7,759 bases of DNA from a bacterium (GCA_021803845.1 JAJZLA010000061.1:1-7759); one strand, 5' to 3'. Shown: positions 1 to 5,937, numbered from the stretch's first letter. Made by a program: numbers and translations. Notes: generated by a model from the letters alone, not told the origin.

Positions 1-690
1 ATTAAAGAAAATTTCGATATACATATCCATGCGTTTTCTCCTCCGGAGATTACTTTTATCGCCCAATTCAACGATATGACGGTTAAAGAAACGGTAAATG
101 TTTTGAAAGAAGCGGGCTTAGATTCCGTGCCCGGCGGCGGAGCGGAAATATTAACGGACAGGGTAAGAAAAAAAATAAGTCCTAATAAAATAGACAGCGG
201 ACAATGGCTAAAAGTCATGGAAGAAGTTCACAATGCGGGTTTAAACTCATCCGCAACTATGATGTTCGGGACTATAGAAACCGACGAAGATATAGTAGAG
301 CATCTTTTAAAACTTAGAGACCTTCAGGATAAAACCGGCGGTTTTAAGGCTTTTATTCCTTGGAGTTTTCAAAGCAAAAATACAGCGCTTAATCCAAGAG
401 GCGTTTACGGCCATTATTATCTTAAAGTGCTTGCGGTCTCAAGAATAGTTTTAGATAATTTCGATAATATTCAGGCATCATGGGTGACGCAGGGGGCGAA
501 AATGGGACAGGCTGCGTTAAGTTTCGGGGCTAACGATATGGGTTCTACCATGCTCGAAGAAAACGTCGTAAAAGCGGCCGGAACGGAAAACAGAACCGTC
601 GACGAAAAATTAATGGTCCGCTTGATTAAAGACGCAGGGTTTGTTCCTGCGCAGAGAGCGAATAATTATACGCTAATAAAAAAATATTGA
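1..690 (+). CDS. mqnC: Cyclic dehypoxanthinyl futalosine synthase MqnC, 3' part
   Basis: The frame is open from the first base, so the gene begins upstream of the window. The visible 229 residues are the C-terminal part of MqnC, a radical SAM enzyme of the futalosine menaquinone pathway that cyclises dehypoxanthine futalosine. The motifs HIHAFSPPEI (visible residues 8-17), GLDSVPGGGAEIL (39-51), ATMMFG (85-90), LQDKTGGF and AFIPWSFQ fit MqnC. The related MqnE has a different block at the HIHAFSPPEI position. Family members are about 350-370 residues, so roughly 130 N-terminal residues are missing, including the CxxxCxxC cluster motif. The first in-window ATG at 76 is internal and not the real start. 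The C terminus ends normally, with no sign of decay. No other menaquinone gene follows; a palindrome lies 8 bases after the stop. Identity is confident, and completeness cannot be judged. Confidence 0.93.
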   Translation: MKENFDIHIHAFSPPEITFIAQFNDMTVKETVNVLKEAGLDSVPGGGAEILTDRVRKKISPNKIDSGQWLKVMEEVHNAGLNSSATMMFGTIETDEDIVEHLLKLRDLQDKTGGFKAFIPWSFQSKNTALNPRGVYGHYYLKVLAVSRIVLDNFDNIQASWVTQGAKMGQAALSFGANDMGSTMLEENVVKAAGTENRTVDEKLMVRLIKDAGFVPAQRANNYTLIKKY

Positions 691-697
691 TTTAAAT

Positions 698-726
698 ACG
701 GGGACAGAATTCAATTCTGTCCCCGT
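698..726. repeat. Perfect 29-bp GGGGACAG palindrome
   Basis: Two 14-base arms, ACGGGGACAGAATT and its exact complement, flank a single central C at 712. It begins 8 bases after the mqnC stop. The stem is GC-rich at its base but has no T-run on either side, so it is not a standard intrinsic terminator, although it could form a hairpin in mqnC mRNA. GGGGACAG...CTGTCCCC palindromes recur in many bacterial genomes as REP-like elements, often in genomes with REP-associated Y1 transposases; that link is from general knowledge. No transposase gene is present here. Confidence 0.85.
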
Positions 727-747
727 CACAACTCGGAAATTATCGAT

Positions 748-837
748 GGAAAAGGTGTAAGATTTTATTTTTCGCATATAGCAAAGTTTTATTAATATAT
801 TAAGTTTATTGCGAAAAATTAATATGACACCTTTTCC
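748..837. repeat. 90-bp palindromic REPIN/MITE-like element, copy 1
   Basis: The outer ends are an exact 11-bp inverted repeat, GGAAAAGGTGT at 748-758 and ACACCTTTTCC at 827-837. Inside this the arms stay imperfectly complementary as far as the TTTTTCGCA / TGCGAAAAA blocks (about 767-775 and 810-818). The centre (about 776-809) is AT-rich. No target-site duplication is visible at the edges. A second copy lies at 6467-6555 in inverted orientation: the left arm here (GATTTTATTTT) matches the right arm there, and the right arm here (ATTAATTTT) matches the left arm there. It is non-coding, is probably mobilised in trans, and can fold as a long hairpin in either strand. Its right end stops 10 bases before the TG of the next extended -10. 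Confidence 0.85.
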
Positions 838-846
838 TTAAAATTA

Positions 847-855
847 TGTTATAAT
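847..855 (+). promoter_or_regulatory. Extended -10 promoter for dksA-like gene
   Basis: TGTTATAAT is a perfect extended -10 (TG-N-TATAAT), 47 bases upstream of the GTG start. There is no good -35 at normal spacing. ATGACA at 824-829 would give a 20-bp spacer, and it lies partly within the end of the 90-bp repeat. An extended -10 can work without a consensus -35. This is a sequence-based prediction only. Confidence 0.6.
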
Positions 856-902
856 TTTTATAAATAAACGACAAATTATAAAAAGGCGAGGACATAATTT
901 AC

Positions 903-1265
903 GTGACGGAAAAAAAGCTTTTACATTTTAAAAATATTTTAAATAAAAAATTAGAGTCTCTGCTCGACGATGCTATGAAAACGGTTGACGCTATGACGAA
1001 AGAAGACGATAATTTTCCCGACCCTAACGACAGGGCGACTTTAGAATCCGACAGAAATTTCGAACTCAGGATACGCGACAGGGAAAGAAAACTGATCCCC
1101 AAAATACAGGAAGCGCTGTTAAGAATAGAAAACGGGACTTACGGCATATGCGACGAATGCGGCGGAGAAATTTCCGAAAAAAGATTGGAATACAGGCCGG
1201 AAGCTACTTTATGCATCGCCTGTAAAACTAAACAGGAAGAACTTGAAAAAAGAACGAATAAGTAA
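903..1265 (+). CDS. dksA: DksA/TraR-family zinc-finger transcription regulator
   Basis: The 120-residue protein matches the DksA family, which binds in the RNA polymerase secondary channel and acts with ppGpp on stable-RNA and biosynthetic promoters. A four-cysteine zinc finger is complete: C83-x2-C86 and C104-x2-C107, within GICDECGGEI...LCIACK. The coiled-coil tip motif D40-P-N-D43-R-A45 matches the functional DxxDxA tip of E. coli DksA, and LRIRDRERKLIPKI continues the coiled coil. It is shorter than E. coli DksA (about 150), lacking most of the N-terminal segment, as is common outside gammaproteobacteria. The start is GTG, supported by GGCGAGG at 885-891; no in-frame ATG exists before residue 25. 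It has its own promoter, and a second promoter lies between it and the next gene, so it is probably transcribed alone or with readthrough. The family assignment is firm; the exact DksA role versus a paralog is less so. Confidence 0.9.
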   Translation: MTEKKLLHFKNILNKKLESLLDDAMKTVDAMTKEDDNFPDPNDRATLESDRNFELRIRDRERKLIPKIQEALLRIENGTYGICDECGGEISEKRLEYRPEATLCIACKTKQEELEKRTNK

Positions 1266-1284
1266 TAATATTAAAATAACGGTA

Positions 1285-1293
1285 TGGTATAAT
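1285..1293 (+). promoter_or_regulatory. Extended -10 promoter for receiver gene
   Basis: TGGTATAAT is a consensus extended -10, 44 bases before the ATG at 1338 and 19 bases after the dksA-like stop. There is no matching -35 about 17 bases upstream (ATAATA there). It has the same architecture and nearly the same distance to the start codon as the promoter at 847-855. Confidence 0.55.
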
Positions 1294-1337
1294 ATATAAA
1301 AATTAATCTAACGGCTGTTATTTATTGAGGATAATGC

Positions 1338-1742
1338 ATGATAAATTTAGCGGGCAGAATTATTCCAAGAAAAAAAATTCTTTTGGTAGAAGACAACAGG
1401 ATGCATTCCGAACTGGTAAGAATTATTATACAATCGTCTTTTGACGCCGATATAACGATAGTAGAAAACGGAAGAGACGCATTGGATAAAATTACCGAAG
1501 GAAACATTTTCGACCTTATTATTATCGATATAATGCTTCCGAAGATAAACGGACTCGACGTTCTCAGGACCATCAGAAAAGTTTACGACAAAGTTCCTAT
1601 TTTAATGATAAGCGCTCTGAACGACAAAGAAACGGTGAAAAAAAGTTTTGAAGACGGAGCTACCGATTACGTCGATAAACCTATAAGAAACGAACTGTTA
1701 AGAGATAAAATAAACAATCTGCTTAACGGCGCTTCTTTGTAA
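1338..1742 (+). CDS. Stand-alone receiver-domain response regulator (CheY-like)
   Basis: The 134 residues form one receiver domain with no output domain. The phosphorylation site is intact: acidic pair E18-D19 in LLVEDN, phospho-acceptor D64 in IIIDIMLP, switch residue S92 in MISAL, and K114 in YVDKPI. A short N-terminal extension (residues 1-11) precedes the first strand. The ATG at 1338 is preceded by GAGG at 1327-1330 with 7-base spacing, a good ribosome site. It lies directly upstream of a large hybrid kinase and is the likely partner of that kinase as a phospho-transfer intermediate or a binding-type regulator. That partnership is inferred from position only. With no DNA-binding domain it cannot regulate transcription directly. 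Confidence 0.9.
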   Translation: MINLAGRIIPRKKILLVEDNRMHSELVRIIIQSSFDADITIVENGRDALDKITEGNIFDLIIIDIMLPKINGLDVLRTIRKVYDKVPILMISALNDKETVKKSFEDGATDYVDKPIRNELLRDKINNLLNGASL

Positions 1743-1765
1743 TCTTTAATTTGCCGTTATAAATG

Positions 1766-1793
1766 CGTCATTGCGAGCAAAGCGAAGCAATCC
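1766..1793. repeat. Dispersed CGTCATTGCGAG-type intergenic repeat
   Basis: The stretch CGTCATTGCGAGC followed by AAAGCGAAGCAATCC is a recognisable form of the short CATTGCGAGxxxxGCGAAGCAAT repeat found between genes in many unrelated bacteria. ATTGC at 1770-1774 and GCAAT at 1787-1791 are complementary ends. There is one copy in the window, between the receiver and the hybrid kinase genes. It is non-coding. Recognition is from memory of the motif rather than a search. Confidence 0.6.
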
Positions 1794-1832
1794 CGCTTTC
1801 TATTAAATTGTATATAAATAAAATATTTATTA

Positions 1833-1848
1833 CTTAACGGTTAAGGAG
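1833..1848 (+). promoter_or_regulatory. Ribosome binding site of the hybrid kinase overlapping a palindrome
   Basis: AAGGAG at 1843-1848 is the only good Shine-Dalgarno before the kinase gene and supports the TTG at 1862, though the spacing of 13 bases is long. It overlaps the last three bases of a perfect 13-bp palindrome, CTTAAC-G-GTTAAG (1833-1845). The palindrome could be an operator half-pair or a weak hairpin that competes with ribosome binding. The stem is AU-rich and would be unstable alone. Confidence 0.45.
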
Positions 1849-1861
1849 AAATAAGTTTAGC

Positions 1862-4828
1862 TTGAAGAAACTGAATAATTTTATGAACGGTGTCATGGCA
1901 AAAATTCTGATATACGGCGGCGGAAATGCCGCTAAAACTATGATTGAAATGCTTCGAGACGATAAAAACGTCGAGATAGCCGCATTAACTGCCAGAAATT
2001 TAGACAAGGAAGGCGCCGTTTACGCAAAAGAATCCGGAATAAAATGCTTTAAAACGATTAAAGAAGTTAACAACGCTAATATAAATTTTAATATAATATT
2101 TAATCTGACCGGAGAACCGGAATTAGAACTTGCCGAACTCGCCGTGCTTCACGACCATGGAACAGAGATTATTAATTCCGTCAGCTCCAAGTTTATTTAC
2201 GACCTGCTTTACGACAGACACAAAAATCATATCGATAAAGAAAGCATTATTAAACAGTTAAGGGAGCAGAAGGCTTATTTTCAAAATATATTAGACGATT
2301 CTTTCGATATGATTATGGTTACCGACCGCCGCGGCATAATTACCGAATTTAATAAAGGCGGCGAAAATATGCTCGGCTATCCGCAGAAAGAAGTCATAGG
2401 AAAGCGGGCATCCGAATTTTATATAAATCCCGAAGAAAGGGACGATATTTTAGAAAAGCTTAAAAAAGATAAATTCGTAGCAAATTACGAAACGCGGCTT
2501 AGAAAAAAGGACGGAAGTACGGTTGATATATCACTCACGATATCCCGCATTATGGACAAGAAGGGCGATATAATCGGAACTATCGGCATTTCTAAAGATA
2601 TTACGGACATAAAATTGCAGGAAAAAAGGCTGAAAGAGCTTAACGAAAATCTTGAAAATAAGGTTATCGAAAGAACGAAACAGCTGGAAGAAAGCAATAA
2701 GGAACTCAGAAGGGCAAACGAATTAAAATCTAAATTTATCGCAAATATGTCCCATGAACTCAGGACACCGCTTAACGCTATTATAGGCTATTCAGACCTG
2801 CTGAAAGATTCTTCCGACCTGAGCGAAAAACATAAAAAATATACCAATAATATATTAGTTTCGGGAAAACATCTGCTTCAGCTTATAAACAATATTCTTG
2901 ACATATCTAAAATAGAAGCCGGCATGTTTACTCTTGAATACTCCGTTTTCTCTATTAAGGAAGCTATAGACGAGGCTGCGGTCGTTTTAAAATCGCTTGC
3001 CGGAAAAAAGAACCTTGCGATAACCGTCGATTATGAATGTTCCGAAGATTATAAGCTGTATTCCGACAGAATTAAATTTAAACAGGTAATATATAATCTT
3101 TTAAGCAACGCCATAAAATTTTCTTTTGAAAATTCCGAAATTAAAGTCGTTTGCAAAAATGTTTCTCCTGCTTTAAATATTAAACAGGCATCTAATTTTA
3201 ACGCAAAAAAATACGAAGCCCCGCACGAAAAATTATTTGAATACATACAGATAGACGTTATAAACAGCGGAATAGGCATAGACGATAATTTTAAAAATAA
3301 AATATTCGATGAATTTACTCAGGCGGACAACAATTACTCCAGGCAGTATGAAGGAACCGGTCTCGGACTTGCTTTGACGAAAAAAATTATAGAGCTGCAC
3401 GGTGGACATATAAGTTTTGAATCCGCTAAAAACGACTTAACGGATTTCACTTTTGTCCTGCCTAACCCTCTTGAAGCCGAAAAAGCATCCGCAATGAGCG
3501 TCGAAGAAACCGAAAAAACTTTAATAACGGTAGATGCCAAAACTTTTTTCAGAGACAATAACGCTAAAAGAAATAAACCTTTAGTGCTGGTTGCGGAAGA
3601 CGACCGCCCAACCTCTGAAATTTTAACTATAAACTTGGTAAATTCGGGATATTCCGTTGCCCATGCATACGACGGAATTGAAGCCGTAGAAAAGGCGAAA
3701 AGTTTAAAACCTTTTGCGATTCTTTTAGACATTATGCTGCCTAAAAAGGACGGATGGGATGTTTTAAACGAATTAAAAACCGATAAAGACACTAAAAACA
3801 TACCCGTAATTATAACCAGCATAATAGATAATAAAGATTTGGGATTTGCTCTCGGCGCTACGGATTATCTTATAAAACCTATAGAAAAAGAATCGCTTAT
3901 TCATACTCTTTCCCAGTTTACCCTTACTTCTAAAAGAAAAAAGAGGCAGGTTAATATTCTTCTTATCGACGACGACCCTATAGTTCATAAAATGATAGAA
4001 AAAATTTTGACGGATGAAGGTTTTAATCTCGTTCATGCATATAACGGCGAAGAAGGGCTAAAAATGGCTATAGAACTTAAGCCCGATTTGATACTCCTTG
4101 ATTTGATAATGCCCGATATAGACGGATTCGAAGTAGCCGAAAACATAAAAAAACATCCTATATCCGCTCAAATACCGATATTCATTATAACGTCCAAGGA
4201 TTTGACGGTAGAAGAAAGGCTTAAACTTTCCGGCAATATAGAAAGAATAATAGGTAAAAAATCTTTTTCCGCCGAAGAATTGAGCCGTTCTATAAGGGAA
4301 TTGGAACTTATTTATCCGCAGAAAGCCGGTTTATTCGACGAAATTACCGGTCTTTTAGACCATAATTATTTTAATATAAGATTGGCGCAGGAAATCAACA
4401 GGGCTAAAAGATATAACATAGTTTTCAGCGTCGTATTTTTAGATATAGACAACTTCAAAGAATACTGCGATTTAGTCGGAAATTTTCATTCGGATATAGC
4501 GCTCAAAAAAATATCGGAAATGTTGAAGAAGATGCTTAGAGGCTCAGACGTAATAGTAAGATTCGGCTATGACGAGTTTGCCGTTATACTTAATAATACT
4601 TTAAAAGATGCGGCGGCGTTCGTTGCAAACAGGTTCTGTTCGGTCATCAGAGATTATCCTTTTTACAAAGAAGAAGAACTGAAATCGAAAAAATTAACAG
4701 CTTCTTTTATAGTCGCTTCGTTTCCGAAGGACGGAGAGACTCCCGAAGAGCTGATTTCCAAAATTTACAACAGGCTGTGCGGCCTTAAGAATTCGGGAGG
4801 AAATGCCGTAGCTGAAGTAACCGTGTAA
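1862..4828 (+). CDS. Hybrid sensor kinase: Rossmann-PAS-HisKA-HATPase-REC-REC-GGDEF-like
   Basis: This is a 988-residue cytoplasmic hybrid kinase with no membrane segment. Residues about 14-112 form a Rossmann-like domain with G19-x-G21-x-x-A24 (ILIYGGGNAA). A PAS/PAC domain follows at about 135-250, then a coiled coil (250-290). The HisKA domain has phospho-acceptor H298 in NMSHELRTPLN. The ATPase domain has an N-box with N412 and N416, a G1 box NSGIGI (468-473, N in place of the usual D), an F box at 482-485 and a G2 box GTGLGL (498-503). REC1 has E579/D580, D623, S653 and K672. REC2 has D703/D704, D747, T777 and K800. The C-terminal GGDEF-like domain (about 826-985) has metal-site D861, but the signature reads GYDEF (902-906); R893-x-x-D896 keeps the inhibitory-site spacing. 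The start is TTG at 1862 with AAGGAG upstream. ATGs at 1883 and 1895 are alternatives, and MAKILIYGGG from 1895 would be a compact start without a clear ribosome site. Receivers flank it on both sides. Its ligand is unknown. Confidence 0.9.
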   Translation: MKKLNNFMNGVMAKILIYGGGNAAKTMIEMLRDDKNVEIAALTARNLDKEGAVYAKESGIKCFKTIKEVNNANINFNIIFNLTGEPELELAELAVLHDHGTEIINSVSSKFIYDLLYDRHKNHIDKESIIKQLREQKAYFQNILDDSFDMIMVTDRRGIITEFNKGGENMLGYPQKEVIGKRASEFYINPEERDDILEKLKKDKFVANYETRLRKKDGSTVDISLTISRIMDKKGDIIGTIGISKDITDIKLQEKRLKELNENLENKVIERTKQLEESNKELRRANELKSKFIANMSHELRTPLNAIIGYSDLLKDSSDLSEKHKKYTNNILVSGKHLLQLINNILDISKIEAGMFTLEYSVFSIKEAIDEAAVVLKSLAGKKNLAITVDYECSEDYKLYSDRIKFKQVIYNLLSNAIKFSFENSEIKVVCKNVSPALNIKQASNFNAKKYEAPHEKLFEYIQIDVINSGIGIDDNFKNKIFDEFTQADNNYSRQYEGTGLGLALTKKIIELHGGHISFESAKNDLTDFTFVLPNPLEAEKASAMSVEETEKTLITVDAKTFFRDNNAKRNKPLVLVAEDDRPTSEILTINLVNSGYSVAHAYDGIEAVEKAKSLKPFAILLDIMLPKKDGWDVLNELKTDKDTKNIPVIITSIIDNKDLGFALGATDYLIKPIEKESLIHTLSQFTLTSKRKKRQVNILLIDDDPIVHKMIEKILTDEGFNLVHAYNGEEGLKMAIELKPDLILLDLIMPDIDGFEVAENIKKHPISAQIPIFIITSKDLTVEERLKLSGNIERIIGKKSFSAEELSRSIRELELIYPQKAGLFDEITGLLDHNYFNIRLAQEINRAKRYNIVFSVVFLDIDNFKEYCDLVGNFHSDIALKKISEMLKKMLRGSDVIVRFGYDEFAVILNNTLKDAAAFVANRFCSVIRDYPFYKEEELKSKKLTASFIVASFPKDGETPEELISKIYNRLCGLKNSGGNAVAEVTV

Positions 4829-4872
4829 TTAAAAATAAAAAAATAAATTAAAAAATAATTAAATTAATCAAT

Positions 4873-5250
4873 ATGCGCCATAAAATTCTTATTGTAGAAG
4901 ATAATGCGATTAATCTTGATTTAATTACGGCAATGCTTGAACCCTTCGACTTAGAGATAATCACCGCCGAAGACGGTTACGAGGCTCTTAAAAAAACTGA
5001 CGAAAATCCCGATATTTCTTTAATACTTCTCGATATAGGGCTTCCCGGAATAGACGGAATAGAAGTCTTTAAAAGACTGAAATGTATCGAATCATACAAA
5101 GATATACCCGTCATTGCGGTTACGGCGCATGCCATGTCGGGCAATAAAGAACATCTGATATCTCTGGGGTTTAACGATTTTATAGCAAAACCGATAGACA
5201 AAAATATACTTTACGAAAAAATAAGAGAATATTTAAAAATTGAAGGATAA
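4873..5250 (+). CDS. DivK-like single-domain response regulator
   Basis: This is a 125-residue receiver-only protein. Its acidic pocket is E9-D10 (LIVEDN), its phospho-acceptor is D54 (LLDIGLP), its switch residue is T84 (VIAVTAHAM) and its conserved lysine is K106 (IAKPID). The IPVIAVTAHAMSG block and the overall length resemble DivK-type relay receivers rather than chemotaxis CheY. It starts 44 bases after the kinase stop. That gap has a single C and no G, so there is no Shine-Dalgarno; initiation may rely on the A/T-rich unstructured leader or on readthrough of ribosomes from upstream. It overlaps the thioesterase gene by 11 bases. It probably accepts phosphate from, or signals to, the preceding hybrid kinase, which itself contains PleD-like receivers; this is inferred from context. 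Confidence 0.88.
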   Translation: MRHKILIVEDNAINLDLITAMLEPFDLEIITAEDGYEALKKTDENPDISLILLDIGLPGIDGIEVFKRLKCIESYKDIPVIAVTAHAMSGNKEHLISLGFNDFIAKPIDKNILYEKIREYLKIEG

Positions 5251-5746
5251 AACGGACGGATTTAAATTTTACACCGAACTAAAGGTCAGATACGAAGAAA
5301 CAGATGCAATGTCCGTCGTTTACTACGGCAAATATTTTGTATTTTTCGAAGTTGCAAGAACGGAATATCTTAAAAACATAGGCTACAAATATACCGACAT
5401 AGAAAAAGAAGGTTTTTACTTCGTCGTAGCCGAATCCAACTGCAAATATTTTAATCCCGCTAAATACGACGACGATTTAAAAATATATACAAAAATAGAA
5501 TATATTAAAAATTCAAGCTTTAACTTTATTTATAAAATAGTAAGAGAAAATAACAACTCCAAGAACTTGCCGCAAGACGACAAATACGATAAATCTTCCC
5601 GTATTAAACAAACCTCCGATATAACCCATGCCGATATCGCCTCAGGCAATACCGTCCTTGTCTGCGTGGACAACGCAGATTTTAAACCTAGACGGATTCC
5701 GGAATACCTAAGAAAAGCGATTAATGATTTCGAAAAATACGATTAG
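5240..5746 (+). CDS. YbgC/4HBT-family acyl-CoA thioesterase
   Basis: This is a hotdog-fold thioesterase of 168 residues. The active-site block is VRYEETDAMSVVYYGKYFVFFEVAR split as VRYEETDAM (16-24) and VVYYGKYFVFFEVAR (26-40), with catalytic-type D22, E37 and R40. The C-terminal TVLVCVDNADFKPRRIP (138-154) is also typical. Family members hydrolyse acyl-CoA thioesters in the cytoplasm; the substrate here cannot be read. Usual length is about 130-140, and the excess is a polar insertion at about residues 103-134, rich in N, D, K and S, between the last two strands. The start is TTG at 5240, 11 bases inside the preceding receiver gene. No ATG occurs before residue 24, which would remove D22, so TTG is the only workable start. 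The overlap implies co-translation with the receiver. No tol-pal genes are nearby, so a YbgC role in that system is not indicated. Confidence 0.85.
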   Translation: MKDKTDGFKFYTELKVRYEETDAMSVVYYGKYFVFFEVARTEYLKNIGYKYTDIEKEGFYFVVAESNCKYFNPAKYDDDLKIYTKIEYIKNSSFNFIYKIVRENNNSKNLPQDDKYDKSSRIKQTSDITHADIASGNTVLVCVDNADFKPRRIPEYLRKAINDFEKYD

Positions 5747-5789
5747 TAAATTCCAGCTGTAACCGTCTCCTTCTGCATTTGCAGGATTT

Positions 5790-5833
5790 TGTAACGCAAA
5801 TGTAACAAAAAATTAACATATTTTTAACATTTT
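5790..5833 (+). promoter_or_regulatory. Four 11-bp-phased TGTAAC/TTAACAT direct repeats
   Basis: Units TGTAACGCAAA (5790), TGTAACAAAAA (5801), ATTAACATATT (5812) and TTTAACATTTT (5823) are each exactly 11 bases, with the TAAC core in the same place. A looser fifth unit, CGTCATAATCC, begins at 5834. One-helical-turn tandem repeats of this kind are typical of OmpR/PhoB-family regulators; Bacillus PhoP boxes are TTAACA-like and the E. coli Pho box is CTGTCAT-like. They lie about 105 bases upstream of the pilin start. Possible -10 elements follow at 5853-5858 (TAAAAT) and 5869-5874 (TATTAT). The regulator is not encoded in the window, because the two receivers here lack DNA-binding domains. Confidence 0.6.
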
Positions 5834-5920
5834 CGTCATAATCCTGAAACATTAAAATGATTAAATAATATTATCTCAGTTATTTTGGTATCGATATTAA
5901 ATTAATTTAATCTTTAAGTT

Positions 5921-5930
5921 TAAGGAGGTG
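5921..5930 (+). promoter_or_regulatory. Near-perfect Shine-Dalgarno of the pilin gene
   Basis: TAAGGAGGTG is nearly the full complement of the 16S rRNA 3' end, 7 bases before the ATG at 5938. It is by far the strongest ribosome site in the window and fits a highly expressed structural subunit. It contrasts with the next two genes of the operon, which have no recognisable site. Confidence 0.8.
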
Positions 5931-5937
5931 CGCAGCA

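Noticed and set aside
698..837. CRISPR-like repeats
   Set aside because: The palindromes are different from one another, are not tandem with regular spacers, and no cas gene is present.
1724..1759. TAACGGC / GCCGTTA inverted repeat around the receiver stop codon
   Set aside because: A 7-bp stem with a 22-base loop and no T-run; it is likely chance and not a convincing terminator.
3334..3822. 162-codon open frame on the minus strand
   Set aside because: It lies entirely opposite the hybrid kinase receiver and ATPase domains, has a low-complexity Ser/Leu-rich translation and no family motif. It is a shadow of the sense gene.
5771..5790. Weak hairpin TTCTGC-ATTT-GCAGGA followed by TTTT as a terminator of the thioesterase gene
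   Set aside because: The stem is at most 6 pairs with a wobble and only four T follow, too weak to call an intrinsic terminator.
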